Assembly (NCBI GenBank): GCA_030248225.1
Contig: JASANE010029061.1
Location: 1 to 64,000 of the forward strand
From: Trileptium ribeirensis
Taxonomy: Eukaryota > Nematoda > Enoplea > Enoplida > Thoracostomopsidae
DNA: 64,000 nt
Reading direction: 5' to 3'
Under the pieces are notes generated by a model. That model was given only the letters and a program-made list of their open reading frames with translations. It did no database searches and had not been told where the DNA came from. Of this stretch, positions 46,550-58,639 are shown one piece after another. Within the stretch, counting starts at the first letter, position 1. The number at the start of each line of letters is the position of its first letter. The translations under genes were made by a program, and so were the position numbers.

Positions 46550-47530
46550 AGTTGCATGCGGGTCCGGGTATTCCGACTATTCTGAATATTTCTGACCAAA
46601 AATTCCTGATCCGGGTATATATTCGTTTTCGAAAATTCTGGATCCGTATCCGGTCATTTTATTTTGCAATGTTGGGGTCCGTGTCCATGCACTGCCAAAA
46701 ATACCCGGACTGCTTGTCTGCGATGTCGATTTAATGGCGGATTTTAATTCAAAACCCTCTGGTTCGAGCTCGCTCGATTTAATATTCAGTGACATATCAT
46801 GTTCACTAGTACAAAAACCATCTGATGACTGCTTAGAATGTGAAATTAAAAAAAAATTTAGATATGCGATGGTTATGTGGGAAAATGTAAGAGTCGTCGG
46901 AAAAAATCGCTACTAATTCTAATTATAATCCATTCTAGCTGGAAATTTAGTTAAAAAATTAATTTTCGAGCTCGCTGCTCAAACGATGCTATCTCGCACT
47001 AAAGACGCAGGCAGTGTACAACTGTAGCCCTAACTTTTAATATGTGCCACATACAAAGTTTAAACGTAACAGGTGACATAATTTTATCATGTTGATGAGA
47101 AAACTTTTCCAATAATTATTACAGAGGATTCAAATTAAAAGACTTGCACTTGATGTTGAATTACTATATAATAGACAATCCACTTTAAAACTCGAGGGGG
47201 AAATTCGTACCATTAATTTTATTGGTGCCCTTCGAGCTTACCTATCCTATCAATCCTATCTACCGTATCAGAAAAGTAGAACTAAAGTGTAAGATGTTGA
47301 ACTAGTATGTTAAACATCAAACCTTTACACTTTATACAATATAACAGAGAGCACGTTTTGGTTAAGTGTTGAATTCAAATGTTTCAGTTTACGCCGCAGC
47401 AGAGCGACAATATCGATAAAGCACTCTGTGAAACGGTCGCTATGAACTACGAGCCATTTCGAGTTACATATATATTACCAGCCATATTGCTATATACAAC
47501 ATCGGATATATGCCGGGACATCTCCTAACT
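46550..47530. other. no gene recognised; CCGGGTAT-rich remnant at its start
   Basis: Positions 46560-46720 repeat the motifs GGGTCCGGGTATTCC and TGGATCCGTATCCGG, reminiscent of hAT subterminal arrays elsewhere in the window. Boundaries are unclear. The rest is AT-rich and featureless. Confidence 0.4.
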
Positions 47531-47533
47531 TTA

Positions 47534-47814
47534 AGGCGTGTTCACACGCTCAAACTTTTTGATCAAAATTTGAGCTCAGATTTTGATCAAAGTGTGAAAG
47601 CATCTTTTTTGCATTTTTATTGAGTTTGAATGTGTGAACAATGTTCAAAATTTTCAAGGATATTCCTGTAGCCAATCACCCGATTCATTACTTGAAAAAG
47701 TTTGAGCTCAAATTTTGTTCTCAAATTTTGAAATATAGCAATTTTTTAATTAAAATTACCGTCAAATTTTTAGCTCAAAATTTGAGCCAAAAGTTTGAGC
47801 TTGTGAACACGCCT
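47534..47814. mobile_element. 281-bp MITE with TTA target duplication (PIF/Harbinger-like)
   Basis: The left end AGGCGTGTTCACACGCTC and the right end, whose complement reads AGGCGTGTTCACAAGCTC, form inverted repeats that continue imperfectly for ~45 bases (CAAACTTTTTG, TCAAAATTTGAGCTC). The element is flanked by TTA on both sides (47531-47533 and 47815-47817), the 3-bp duplication typical of PIF/Harbinger elements. It has no coding capacity. Confidence 0.8.
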
Positions 47815-47829
47815 TTAGCCCCGTGTCAC

Positions 47830-48490
47830 AACTTTAGCCATTACAGCTATTTTTTGCAGCAGAGTAGAACTCTGTCTGAGCATAGAATCTAGCTGTGACA
47901 TTGCCCGCATATGTTATCAATACTGTAGTTTCACGCTAAATTAAAATCAATTACATATCTACTATAGCTACCGTTATATTTATCAATACATTATGGGTAA
48001 CCCATGTGTTATGCGACCAGGATTAGGCATTTACCATAACATTAGCCAGTGCGAACTTGATCCCAACATTAGCCAAATTAATAATGGTCAAAAAGTAAAT
48101 ACCCAAACTTAGTAATAACTTGTATCTGGATGCGGATAGTATTGCTGGTAAACTATAAGTAGATTATGATGTACGAGCACCCTGCAGATCGTTCGAACGT
48201 GTTCCAAATCTCGTGGTGACAGATAACTAAATTCCTTGACATACCTACTTGACTGTCGAGTTTACAATGTGGCTTGACCTTTAAAAATTTCGAGCATTGC
48301 TTCAGTAACAACAAGTTTTAACCTAATGTTACGAACTGTCATCTTTGGCAGGATTTAGTAATGTTGTAGTTTTGCAAAATTTTGAGAACAAATTGGCTTG
48401 TCTAATATATTAATGTACTTTGTGGTTTTAGATTTTCTTATGTATATATAAGTCTATTATCTATTGTGTACTATAGGGGATAATTACAGA
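47830..48490. other. no gene recognised
   Basis: AT-rich sequence between the MITE and the pogo relic, with nothing identifiable. Confidence 0.4.
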
Positions 48491-48495
48491 TTAAA

Positions 48496-49490
48496 ATGAA
48501 CAGTAACAAACCACGCAAGCGTCCTAATTCTCGTCCTTACGCTAATTACACTACCGAAGATGTCAAGAGGACTATTAATGCATTAGACGCTGACAAAGAA
48601 CTGTCCATAAGGAAAGCCGCTATTCGATTCGGCATTGATCGCAATACTATCAGTAATAAAAAAATCAGAAGCATACAAAAGAGATGGGCCATCCAACGGT
48701 TTTGTCTGATGAAAAGGAAGCCAAATTTATTGACAGTCTAGGAAAGTTCACATTGGGGGTTTGCCTTTGATCGAGATGACTTAAAGGCGGTGGTTATAAA
48801 TTATCTAGAAAAACTGGGACGTACTGTTCCAGTGTTTACTGACTACGAAGCTGGTAAAAAATGGATCGATTTATTTTATCAACGCCACTAGGATCGCGTA
48901 ACGTTCCGGATTCCGGAAATCCTGACGTCCCCGAAAGGCAAAAGCTAGCCCGGATGATATTCGGGAATATTTTTCTAATTTGCAAACGGAGCTGGATAAT
49001 GTCCCGGCTCGAATGTTTTCAATATGGATGAAACTAATGTCAACACGGGGCAACAAAGCCAAAACAGGTGTTTGGAGACAGGGGCAGTAAGCACATTAGA
49101 ATAATTCGTACTGCCTCAAAAGCTTCCGTAACCTTGGTGTAAAGGAGGACTTTACGGGAACCCATTTTGCACTGATAAGCATCGATATACAGCTACTGTA
49201 CATGGATGGCTGGACTCGGACGGTTTTCTCAGCTGGTTTGAGAAACTATTTGTCCGGCACGCAAAAAAGCTACTTGGCAAAAAATTGTTGTTTACGGACA
49301 ATCTCTCATGTCATCATTCGATTGATTATTGGTAAATGCGGAACAAATACGAATCCACGCAATATGCTTGCCGCCAAATTCAACGTTGTACTCACAACCC
49401 GTGGACCTTACATTCTGCAAGTCTTAAAGTTGACCGAATTCATCAACTCAATTTTTGATGATTACGTAGCTCCGTAACAATTACCTTGAC
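48496..49490 (+). pseudogene. pogo/Tigger-type transposase relic (Tc1/mariner superfamily)
   Basis: The ORF from ATG 48496 reads YTTEDVKRTINALDADKELS, then IRKAAIRFGIDRNTISNK, a psq-type helix-turn-helix. After frameshifts the reading continues with FDRDDLKAVVINYLEKLGR, then NVFNMDETNV (first catalytic Asp), and near 49280 KKLLFTDNLSCHHS (second Asp in the D-N-L-S-x-H box). At least three frameshifts and two stops separate the parts. The third acidic residue is not identifiable. It is an inactive copy; no terminal repeats were found. Confidence 0.85.
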
Positions 49491-49912
49491 TATCGTTAAA
49501 GGATGTTTTATTTTATTTTCTTTGAACATTATCTTTATAGCTTACACTAAATTGTTGATGTCAGCGCGTAGACATAAGTACAAGGCACTTAAATATACCT
49601 AATTTAAACCGCCAGCTGATAAATATCTTGTGTGAAGGGAATTGCAACGAGAAGCATACAAAGTACACTATTCACTTGACTTGGTTTTCCTTCCCTAAAT
49701 CAAGAAATATTTCTAAGACATGCTACACAAGAGCTTTATTTTTCCGCATACCCTAGCACTGTTAGTGCGAATTTTGCCAAGGTTCAGTTGGTGGTACTGT
49801 TTGGATTCTATAGGTAGTTGTTTTGCAGGTCGAATGATGCAAGTTGGAAGTTGTAACCGTTTTTTAAAACTTACAGGGTGGCTAATGTTGGCATATGGTT
49901 TCCAAACTTTAA
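49491..49912. other. no gene recognised
   Basis: AT-rich spacer between the pogo relic and the hAT element. No feature seen. Confidence 0.4.
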
Positions 49913-49920
49913 CAATATAC

Positions 49921-50608
49921 TAGGGTTGTACCGGATACAAATTTTACCGGATACCGGATATTCGGCTCCCAATATCCGGCCGGATAACCGGATACCGGTT
50001 ACCGGATATCTGGTGCAACTGTCATCTATCATAGAAAAATAGAAATAAGACCGACGTACACTATTATCTCGCCATTTGTTTTAGAATTTAGAGTTTATCT
50101 GACTAACATTGCGATGTCCAGTGCAATATTTTACGGTAGCAAATCCTACCGATATTCATGCGAAATGCAACACCTGCGGGAAATATATCTCCAGGGGTGG
50201 GAAGACACCCAAAGATTTCGGAACAAGTGGACTCAGAAATCATTTGAAGCAGCATCCCGCGGTGTCAGCGGAATTCGAGACTCAGTCAAAAGACGCAGCG
50301 AGAGAGCGCCAGGATGATAAAGAGCGGCCGAGCTCGATCACTGTGAAAAAGAAAAAGCAGCAAACACTGGAGCAGATGGCTTACCGGGTGAAGAAGTGGG
50401 ACATCGACAGTGAAAAAGCACAACACATTCATGTGCGAATTGGGGAGATGATAGCTCCACCGCTCAAAATGGCCAAACCTGACGCCATGTCATTCGTTCG
50501 GTGTTTCATAAAACCAAACTTTCACTTTGCTGTATTTTGCAATTATCCGGTATCCGGCCGGATATTAGAAAATATCCGGCCGGATACCGGATATCCGGTA
50601 CAACCCTA
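49921..50608. mobile_element. deleted hAT element with perfect 8-bp target duplication
   Basis: Terminal inverted repeats of 17 identical bases (TAGGGTTGTACCGGATA) bound a 688-bp element. It is flanked on both sides by CAATATAC (49913-49920 and 50609-50616), exactly the 8-bp duplication expected of hAT transposition. CCGGATA-type motifs are reiterated inside both ends. The middle still encodes the N-terminal BED finger of a hAT transposase. The catalytic and dimerisation parts are missing, so this is an internal-deletion derivative that would move only with a full-length relative. Confidence 0.95.
50109..50520 (+). pseudogene. hAT transposase N-terminal fragment with BED-type zinc finger
   Basis: The frame reads HAKCNTCGKYISRGGKTP and then GTSGLRNHLKQHP, giving the C-x2-C ... 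H-x4-H spacing of a BED finger, the DNA-binding domain of hAT transposases and ZBED proteins. Downstream a basic QTLEQMAYRVKKWD segment and RIGEMIAPPLKMAKPDAMSF match the region that follows the finger in hAT transposases. After about residue 135 the sequence jumps directly into the right terminal repeat, so the catalytic domain is deleted. Confidence 0.85.
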
Positions 50609-50616
50609 CAATATAC

Positions 50617-52448
50617 ACAAATTCCGTTAAAAACTATACTGTGGCTAAAGTTGATAACTTAGGACCCAACATTAGCCACCATCTTCTTTTAAAAAAATAA
50701 ATTTCATTGAAACAAATGGTTAAACGGTCTGTAAACAGCTCAAAATATGCACATGATTGCTCAGCTTGGAATGGACAAAATAGCTGTTGAACTGGAATAT
50801 GCCACAGAACCTGTTAGACCTATCGCAATGTAACAGACACCTTCTTGATAAAATATTCTGCTTATCCAGTAAAACGGACTGTAGATGCTTTCTTTTAGGG
50901 CTATAACAAGACAGTGAAAACGGTCACCGATTCGTTCGCGGAAATCCATGTCGAGTGTCTTGCAGCTCTTATCGATATACATTTACGTGCTGGCTCGGTT
51001 TTAATGGCTGAAGCTAATTTGAAAAAGTCAGTTCATATAATTGCTGGTTTTACTAGCTCTAGTTGTGGTAAAGCTAATACGTAATTCTGAGAACATTACT
51101 GGTATAGATGAAGAATATTTTTCATGCTGATAAAATATATATATAGTGGGTTACATTTTTACAACAGGCTTCTATGAATTTGGTGGGTGCGGTCTTGGCT
51201 TTCGTATCCCTGTGCTCTCACCTATTGGTCGATCCACTAGCAAAATTTTGAACACCCGGCGTTTAACGCACTGGCAAATTACTGTCACCCGGGAAAAACT
51301 ACTCGACCCAAAACATCTAGCTAAATGCCATGCGGAAGCTAAAAATTTGGTAAATAGCACAAAAGCTAAACCCTTATCATGTATGTCCTAAAACAGTTTT
51401 GTGGGGATTTGCTAAAATGTATTATAATGCATATCTGAATAATGACGATTTTTGAGCTTAGAAAAGACCTCTGCGCGCAAGGCTGCGTCTTTTCATGCAC
51501 TGGTTATTCATTTTGTTTTCTAAAATGCATTGTAGAATTTTTCGGCAAATATGTGTAAAGGTATAGTATAGGTTAAAGATTTTACAATCGGTATGTACAA
51601 CATTTACAAGGCTGCTTTACTAATTTTTGTAAATTATACTGTGGCGTCACCTTTTTAGCTGTATGAACATTGGTGATATTTTATATTCGTAGTGGAACAA
51701 GGAAAATAATTTTGTTTCAGGTTGGATTCGCTAGCATACTCGCTGCAGAATGTTCGGAGTTCTAAAACATATTGGAAAACGTGGCTTAGCTATCTTAAAG
51801 CTCTAACATATCATCTGGGGGCATGTTTATTAATACTGAAAATCAAGAAGGTTAGTTGTGCTTATTAAATTTGTTGTGGTTTTTTTCTCAGATTAATTCC
51901 TGAAATCGTATTCTTAGCTGGAATTTGAAAAAAATAATTGATTTCGTTGATTATGTCCGGTATCGTGATTTTTGCATGAAACGCATGGTTTTAACAATCG
52001 TAATGTTGGTAAAGTGAAATTGAATCCAATGCTATCAAGGTTGCACAATTATCGCTTTTTAGGAGCATAGCGATATAATTAATGCGTGTAATTGTGATGT
52101 TAATTTCAGTTTTTCGGATCAGCTTGCTTGTGCGTCTCGGGTTCAGTTAAATTTCTGGCCGCATGTTCAGTGGACCGAACAATGATGCGCAGATTGTGTG
52201 AATTTTTGGGAAGTACAACAAATATAGTTTGTATTCTACACCACTTTTAAGTGTATTTAGGACAGTTTGTTCTTAGTGAAATATAATATAGGCGCACAGT
52301 CATTGCCAGAAATAACTGAAATTGTGATCGATCGAAATTTCATTTAATGTTTAATGTAGGTCGACCGAAATTTCAATGGATTATTTTGCTTTTGTTCAAA
52401 CAATGACTGTACACTATACATGTCCCGCGTCAAATGTATGATTTTCAG
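50617..52448 (+). other. gene 2 intron 1, last part
   Basis: It contains an exon-like frame at 51169-51380, which I rejected because it enters in the wrong phase. The intron ends at ATTTTCAG. No other feature seen. Confidence 0.4.
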
Positions 52449-52638
52449 GGACTAGCCAATGACTCTCGTAAAGCTCAATATCACGCGGCATCGTGCCTCG
52501 CCCATGCAGTTGTGTTGGGACGTCCTGTGGTATGTAGCGGTGGCACAGCCGAAGGTTCTAGTGGCGACTCTAGTTTGCAGTTTGGACAGGGAACTGCCGA
52601 ATGGCGCAAACATGCCGCATTTATAGTGTTCGAAGCTG
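52449..52638 (+). CDS. unknown gene 2, exon 2
   Basis: After ATTTTCAG the exon reads GLANDSRKAQYHAASCLAHA, then VVCSGGTAEGSSGDSSLQFG and WRKHAAFIVFEA, ending GCTG|GTACGG in phase 1 (190 nt). Joined to exon 1 it gives AVKAFE-GLANDSRKAQYHAA. It has predicted-helical ends with a Gly/Ser-rich loop between. No family recognised. Confidence 0.6.
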
Positions 52639-54532
52639 GTACGGCTTGTTAAATATCTACAGTATTCACAAATCGATCAAGTATGCGCGAGAACGAGCAT
52701 AAAATAGCTAGACAAATAAGCTTACGAAATGTCTTGCCAAATAACATGCGAATATGTGTTTGTGAAGTGTGTGAAATTCTACGTGAATTCGTAAAGCATT
52801 CTAGCTGGGTTTTTATGCAGCTTTATTGTTGGAGTACTATTCTACAGAAAAGTAAAATGTTGGACGAATTTGGCAAATGTGTGCCTTTCAAAGTTAAACT
52901 AAAGATTTTGATAGTTTTGTTTTTGCTTTGGAACAACCAGTCTATGACGTTTGTACAACATCAATGAATATTAATGTTTTTAAATACAATTTTTCTTAGG
53001 ACCAGAGAATGTCGATATTCGAAAACAGTATTAGCAATTGTGCATAACAGAACAATATATATCACTTCCCAGCAGTCTAATGTAAAACCATGTCTGATAA
53101 CGCAAGCGTTAAAACCATGTCTGATAACGCAAGCGTTTTTACCTTCTCCCTTCATTTCTCGGGAGGGGTCATCATGCACTCACCACCATGTTTCGTGATG
53201 TGGTAGCTCGGACCCCCAGTTTTAAGGTGGTGGCGGTAGATTGATAGGTTGATCTGATCGCACTTAGTGAAGTAATCCCTTTAAAACTGGGGTGTTGACA
53301 TAATTGGGGCGGTCCGAGCGACTCCCCCACAAAACGCCACCCCCCAGAATGATGGAGGGGTAAGGCTGAAAACCTCTCCGTTATTAAACACGGGTTTACA
53401 TTAGAGTGCAATGGGGTGTCGTACTATTAGCTTTATGAAAACTCGGTATTAGTATAACGTTTACTTTCAATGAATGTTTTTATTTTGTACTTTCTCTTGC
53501 AGTTTCGGCTCAAGAAGTTTCGCTTGTAAGAACAATATTATTGATATGTTTCCTTGCTAGAAGCTGTAAAATTTGCGTTGTAAATGCTGCGTTGAATGCA
53601 TTTACATACAGTTGTAAACATATATATTTTTGATTACTTAAAATGTTTGGTTACAAGATTTGGTGAGCTTGCAAGATTGAGCTCTCTCCATTGTTTCGCT
53701 AGCCATGAACCTTTTCCCTTTCCGCCTGTAAGATCACCAGATCTGATATGAGCATATAAGCTGCTAGGCAGGTGGAAATTCATGGTGGGCATTGAAGGCT
53801 GAAAGAGTTTTATGCCACATGCTATAAATTATATCAGAGTTGCGTTTCTATACTCAAAAAGCCCCGACTCAGATCCTCTATCTCGCTACTCGCTGGACGT
53901 AATGAGCTGAACTTCTCTTCAAATTAGAAATGGCTCAAAGTAGCCTTTGCCAGGCTTGTCATACTGAAGGTACTTTACGGCATATTCTCCTTAGCTATAG
54001 TAGTATCTTCGAAGTTCGGAATAATATCTACTGGCATTATCCTTTGGACCATGCTAGTTTGGGCTAAGGCGATATGAAAATAGCACGGTTCGCCAAGGAA
54101 TGTGGTTGATTTTGATCTAATTAGAGTGGGATCGTGTAACGGCACATTCTTGCGTACACATATATTATCTTGTCCCTACGTACTTACCCTAATTTTGTCT
54201 GTATAGCTAATAGCTAAATTTTCACATTTGCTCGTTATGGATCTAATGGTCTGTGTATCATTTACATTCTACGGAAATAATGAAATTATAAGCTTCGAAT
54301 ATGATTAAGTGTATGGTTTACTTTAAACAGGTTGCAGTAAGAAGTTGCACAAAGTAAGTTATTTGTAAAAACAACTATGCGTATCCAGTTCACATCAAAC
54401 TTTGTTTTGGTGAAGCAGTATTGTTCATTGTCGGCTCAATGTCTGATGTATGTTGTTATTGTTTTCACAGCTTATACTCGTACTCCAATTTTGTAAGGTA
54501 TTGCTGTTCTTTATCATAGTTTTTAATTTTAG
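52639..54532 (+). other. gene 2 intron 2: repeats
   Basis: A 22-23-base unit (ACCATGTCTGATAACGCAAG) is duplicated in tandem at 53085-53130. An imperfect inverted pair, CTCGGACCCCCAGTTTTAA near 53207-53225 and AAAACTGGGG...GGTCCGAG near 53280-53320, suggests a small MITE or hairpin. The rest is AT-rich. Confidence 0.45.
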
Positions 54533-54612
54533 CTCAGTGTCTGGCTTCGCTTAGAAAAGAAAACGAACGCCTGCATCACACGTACACCGAGGGTTTCGTC
54601 GGAAATAATCAG
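54533..54612 (+). CDS. unknown gene 2, exon 3
   Basis: The exon follows TAATTTTAG and ends CAG|GTAAGC. It enters in phase 1 and reads AQCLASLRKENERLHHTYTE, then GFVGNNQ (80 nt, out in phase 0). The ASLRKENERLHHTY stretch has a coiled-coil look. The two other frames either hit a stop or do not join exon 2. Confidence 0.65.
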
Positions 54613-55675
54613 GTAAGCAACTATTGTATAATTAATGTCTTTATCAGTAGATTGTTATAGGAAATTTTGGCATTTTAGAAGTGGGCTAAGCTGTATTACC
54701 GTGAAAACTTACCGACTATTGTTGGACCAATTACAGAGACATGGACAAGAAACCATTGATTTTGACTGTTAAACAATTGCATCGGAATGCTAAAACATTT
54801 TGGATAAATGTTTTTGTATCACTATGTTCGATCAGCCATTGCATCTATAAAATGTTAGTACGCGTTGATTTGTTACTATTATCTTTAAAAACTGAATTTT
54901 ACTATGTGGTTTAGCAGCCCAAGAGAGCTGAAGCTTTTGTGATATTTTATTGCTTATAGCCGTAACTTCAGAGCAGCACCGCACCGTCTATCGCATCATG
55001 TCGGTGTTGCTACTCGATTGGTTTAGTAATGGCTATTATGGCTGTTTCGTTGAGTTTCGAGCGATACAGTCGCGAGCAGAAATTAGTGTAAAATATATAA
55101 TCGATGGAATTGATTAAACGAAATCTCGATCAACTACTTTGCACTTATTTATATCCGCGATTCTATCGCTCGAGGCTCGACGACCAGTCATTATAACCGT
55201 TACTAAACCGATTGGGTAACAGCGCCGACAGTTCGATTATGTCAGTAGTGCTACCCGATCGGTTTAGTAACGCGACAATTCTTTTGCGTTTACTTTATTT
55301 AATATAATTGATCTTAAGTACACGTCGCGTTGTTTTGTAAAGACTACAACTTGTTCTTACATAATCAAAAAAATTATTTTTTCATATATAGTCAGTCTAG
55401 CCATACTGTTGACAGTGATGTTTGTGAAACTCTCAGTGTAGTAGTATGAAATGAACGCAGTATTTGGTTCTCAGAGTTAAATTATTGCTCGCACTTGGTA
55501 TCAGCTGTCGTCACTTTTGCAGTGCCTTTTTTATGGATTACAGTTGAATTGGTTATACTTGATAAAATATTGTTTAGCATCGGTTAATGATTATGATTCT
55601 TGTTTTATGTTGAACAGCACAACCGAGAAAAGTTTTTGATATGTTGAATATTTTATTCGCTTACTTCTTTACCAG
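54613..55675 (+). other. gene 2 intron 3, with a MITE-like inverted repeat
   Basis: Positions 55000-55044 and 55185-55229 are imperfect inverted repeats about 45 bases long (GGTTTAGTAATGGCTATTA versus the complement of TAACCGTTACTAAACC). A third GGTTTAGTAACG copy lies near 55258-55271. This looks like a degenerate MITE with no coding content. Confidence 0.55.
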
Positions 55676-55868
55676 ACACCAAGCGACGTATTTAGCAGTT
55701 TGTTTTCGTCTCGACGCGCAGTTGCAGGCGGTAGCGCTGCAAACTCATCTGTTGGCGACAGTCCGTCACAGCAACAAAATAATATGTCGCTTGTTTGCGA
55801 TACTGTAATGACAATTGATCCTGAAACGGTTAATGCTACAGAGATTGAGTGTGAAGAATTTTTCAAAA
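55676..55868 (+). CDS. unknown gene 2, exon 4
   Basis: After TTCTTTACCAG it reads TPSDVFSSLFSSRRAVAGGS, a Ser/Gln-rich stretch (GDSPSQQQNN), then TVMTIDPETVNATEIECEEF and FK. It ends AAAA|GTGAGT in phase 1 (193 nt). The C-terminal ECEEFF resembles a phosphorylatable acidic/FFAT-like motif, but that is only a resemblance. The Ser/Gln-rich middle is probably disordered. Confidence 0.65.
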
Positions 55869-56884
55869 GTGAGTCTCCGTGCAGCGTTAGACGGTATTTT
55901 AATAATAGTGATAATTAGAATTCTGATGCCGGTCGGGAAAAAGGATAGCTACACATGCAGAACAAAATTCTCGCGGCATCAGAATCAATCGTTGCAATGA
56001 TTTAGATGTTTTCTTTTGCATTTGTGCGATCGAATAACGTCCATTTTGTACGTTTGAAATTTCAAATCCAATGTATAAAAAGCTGTATTTTGGGAATACA
56101 TTTGTTGCGCACATAATAATTACAATAACCAAACACTTGCTTCATGGCTTCATCAAGCTGTGACAAAATGCTCTGTAGCTCTGTTCACAGAAATATTTTT
56201 TCTGGTGGGCGGTAGTTATTTCCTGTTGTCGATGAAGCTGATTTTAGGGGCAAGTCGTTCGTACCGTGAAGGGGCAACAAAATACTACAGGCTGTTAAGA
56301 TAAACAACATCGATTTATAGCAGAATGCCAATAATGTCAAATGGTATTGCTACGGCGACGATTTTAGAACAATCAGCTAATTACCTATGGTTTTATGGGC
56401 TGCAAATAGTCAAATATCAGCTGAATTTGAGCAGTGATAGGTTTTCAAAATATATATAACACTTTCAAAATCAATGATATTGCTGTAACCGGATTGTTCT
56501 AAGACAATTTGCAAACATCGTTTGATTATCACTGTGCGATAGATAAATATGCCGCCGAATGAAAGCATCTGCACGTTTAATTCATCATTGACATAATGCC
56601 CTAAAGGGGTTTTAGTTTCACGTAATAACTTTATATCGGTGGCTAGCATATCATAGCTTAATCTAGGTGATTGCGTCTGTTTGTGTTTCTGGTCCCTGGA
56701 ACTCGTGCACTCGGGACGCTCGATATTTCTTTGTTCTGGAGTGTCGTACCGCTTTTGGTTGCTATCCTCAGCTAGTTATCATACATAGACTACACATTTA
56801 GTTATCTTCACATAGCATTCCTCAATGTGTAATGACATCAAACGTCTTCTTGCTAATTGATTTGCAATTCATTAATAAATTACA
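55869..56884 (+). other. gene 2 intron 4, first part
   Basis: AT-rich sequence before the minus-strand LINE; no feature recognised. Confidence 0.4.
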
Positions 56885-56892
56885 CGGTGCAC

Positions 56893-56928
56893 CCTATTTT
56901 GGGGTGCACCCTATTTTGGGAATTGCTC
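56893..56928 (-). repeat. 18-bp tandem pair at LINE 3' end
   Basis: GGTGCACCCTATTTTGGG occurs twice without a gap, directly beyond the RT 3' UTR. Short tandem 3' termini are known for CR1/L2 elements; this unit is longer than the usual octamer. Confidence 0.85.
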
Positions 56929-56954
56929 TGTCACCTCAACTGAACTAGTTTACT

Positions 56955-58593
56955 TCAAAGATGATGTATTATGGCATACGAAGTAAATGCAACAAACAGT
57001 CGGTTAGTAAGTAAAACGCAAAAAAAATTAATAAGACATGATGCATTACTGTCAAGCTTATTTCTGAAAACCTTAACAGTTGGCGCTTCAACAACATCTT
57101 GTGGGAAGCTGTTCCAGTACTTTACCACACGATAAAGAAAAAATGACTGAGTAATGGTCAGACAACAAAACGGAACTACTAATGTTTTCGAATGACCCTG
57201 AGTAACCCTGTGATTCTTAACGAAAAAGTGGTCTGGGTGAATTATTGTGAGGCCATTTAAGATTTTATGAACCATAACTAAATCTTTTTTAATGAGAGTT
57301 GATTCAACAGAATCGGCATTTAATGCCTTCAGGCGAGCAGCATACGAAAAATCATGTAATTCAGGTAATCTTTTAGTAAAATTTCGCAATGAATATTCAA
57401 GAATATCAATAGAATAAATTGAATTAAAACGCTCAGATCCAAACAATATATGAGGCATTGCATACGTAAGAAACAATTGGTACAGAAAATGGATATCTTT
57501 ACAAACGAAATTTCCTAGAATTAAACCACCAGTGGCACTTGCCTTCTTAGAAACACTAGAAATGTGATGATGAAATAGTACAGTGTGAGTAGCCCGTGGC
57601 CAATGGTTAGAACGCCACACTTTTCAATAGAAAGCTCAAGACCATTTAAAGGAAGCCAGTCTAGAATATTGTCCATGTCTACTTGACTGAAAGTGTTAAC
57701 AGTGTCTTTAGGAATCGAGATGTAAAGTTTGCAATCATCAGCATACAATAGAATTTCACAATGACTGACACATTTTACAATATCATTTATGTAAAGTATA
57801 AACAAAGTTGGACCTAATATTGAACCCTGAGGAACGCCACTAGTCACATTTACGAAATTCGAGAAGCTATTTTAATTTTAACACGTTGGCGTCGGTTTTG
57901 CAAATACACACTAATCCAATTAAGCAATTTACCACGAATACCTATTTCAAATAACTTATATATAAGCAAATTATGAGGGTCCGTGTTAAACGCTTTAGCA
58001 CTATCAAGGTAAATAACTTGTCCCTTGTCATTCGCAGAAAACCAATCTTTAAGTGATATCAAAAGATTTGTTACCACAGATCTGCCTTTCAAAAAACTAT
58101 GCTGAGCAGATGAAAAAATTTTATTATCAAAACAAAATTTAGTTAGGGCTTTGTTAATGGTATATTCGATTGGTTTGAGCGCAATACATAACAAACTCTC
58201 ATCACGATAGTTGCAGGGTAGACTTTGACACCCTTTATTCTTGTAAATGGCAGTAATAGGGGCATCTAACCAATCTTGTGGTATTTCAGTGAACTGAATA
58301 GAAAAATCATAAATGAATTTTAAAGGAACCGCAAGCTCGAAAGCAAACATTTTGAAATAACAAGAAGGTATGCCATCTGGACCGCGCACTAATGTGTTTT
58401 TACATTTAGTCAAAACGTCATATATAGAATTATGATCAAATACAACACTATCGATAATAGGAACAACATTGTTAGAAGGCCGGTTCGGTACTATACATTT
58501 ACAATTAGAGAATGTTTGCGAAAAATGACGACTAAGAACCTCTGTTTTCTCGTTGTCTGAAAAGTGAAGTACATCTTGTTCGTGGAAAAACAA
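56955..58593 (-). pseudogene. LINE reverse transcriptase (minus strand, nearly intact)
   Basis: Frame 58593-57850 reads VRGPDGIPSCYFK, WLDAPITAIYKNKG, AQHSFLKGRSVVTNL and QVIYLDSAKAFNT (RT motif with the first catalytic Asp), up to NWISVYLQNRRQRVKI. After a frame change, 57847-57521 gives MTSGVPQGSILGPTLF and ILLYADDCKLYISI (catalytic ADD box). Another change leads to 57620-56955, the C-terminal tail (YSLRNFTKRLPELHDFSYA). Two frameshifts and a small number of substitutions keep it from being open. Compared with the LINE at 12.9 kb, the SGVPQGS region is present. Confidence 0.9.
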
Positions 58594-58639
58594 ACCTATT
58601 TTTCAATTTAGAGTTAGCACACTGAAAAATCAATTTAGG

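Noticed and set aside
51169..51391. Exon-like frame GFYEFGGCGLGFRIP... after an ACAACAG acceptor
   Set aside because: Gene 2 exon 1 leaves in phase 0, and in that phase this segment reaches a TGA after 27 codons.
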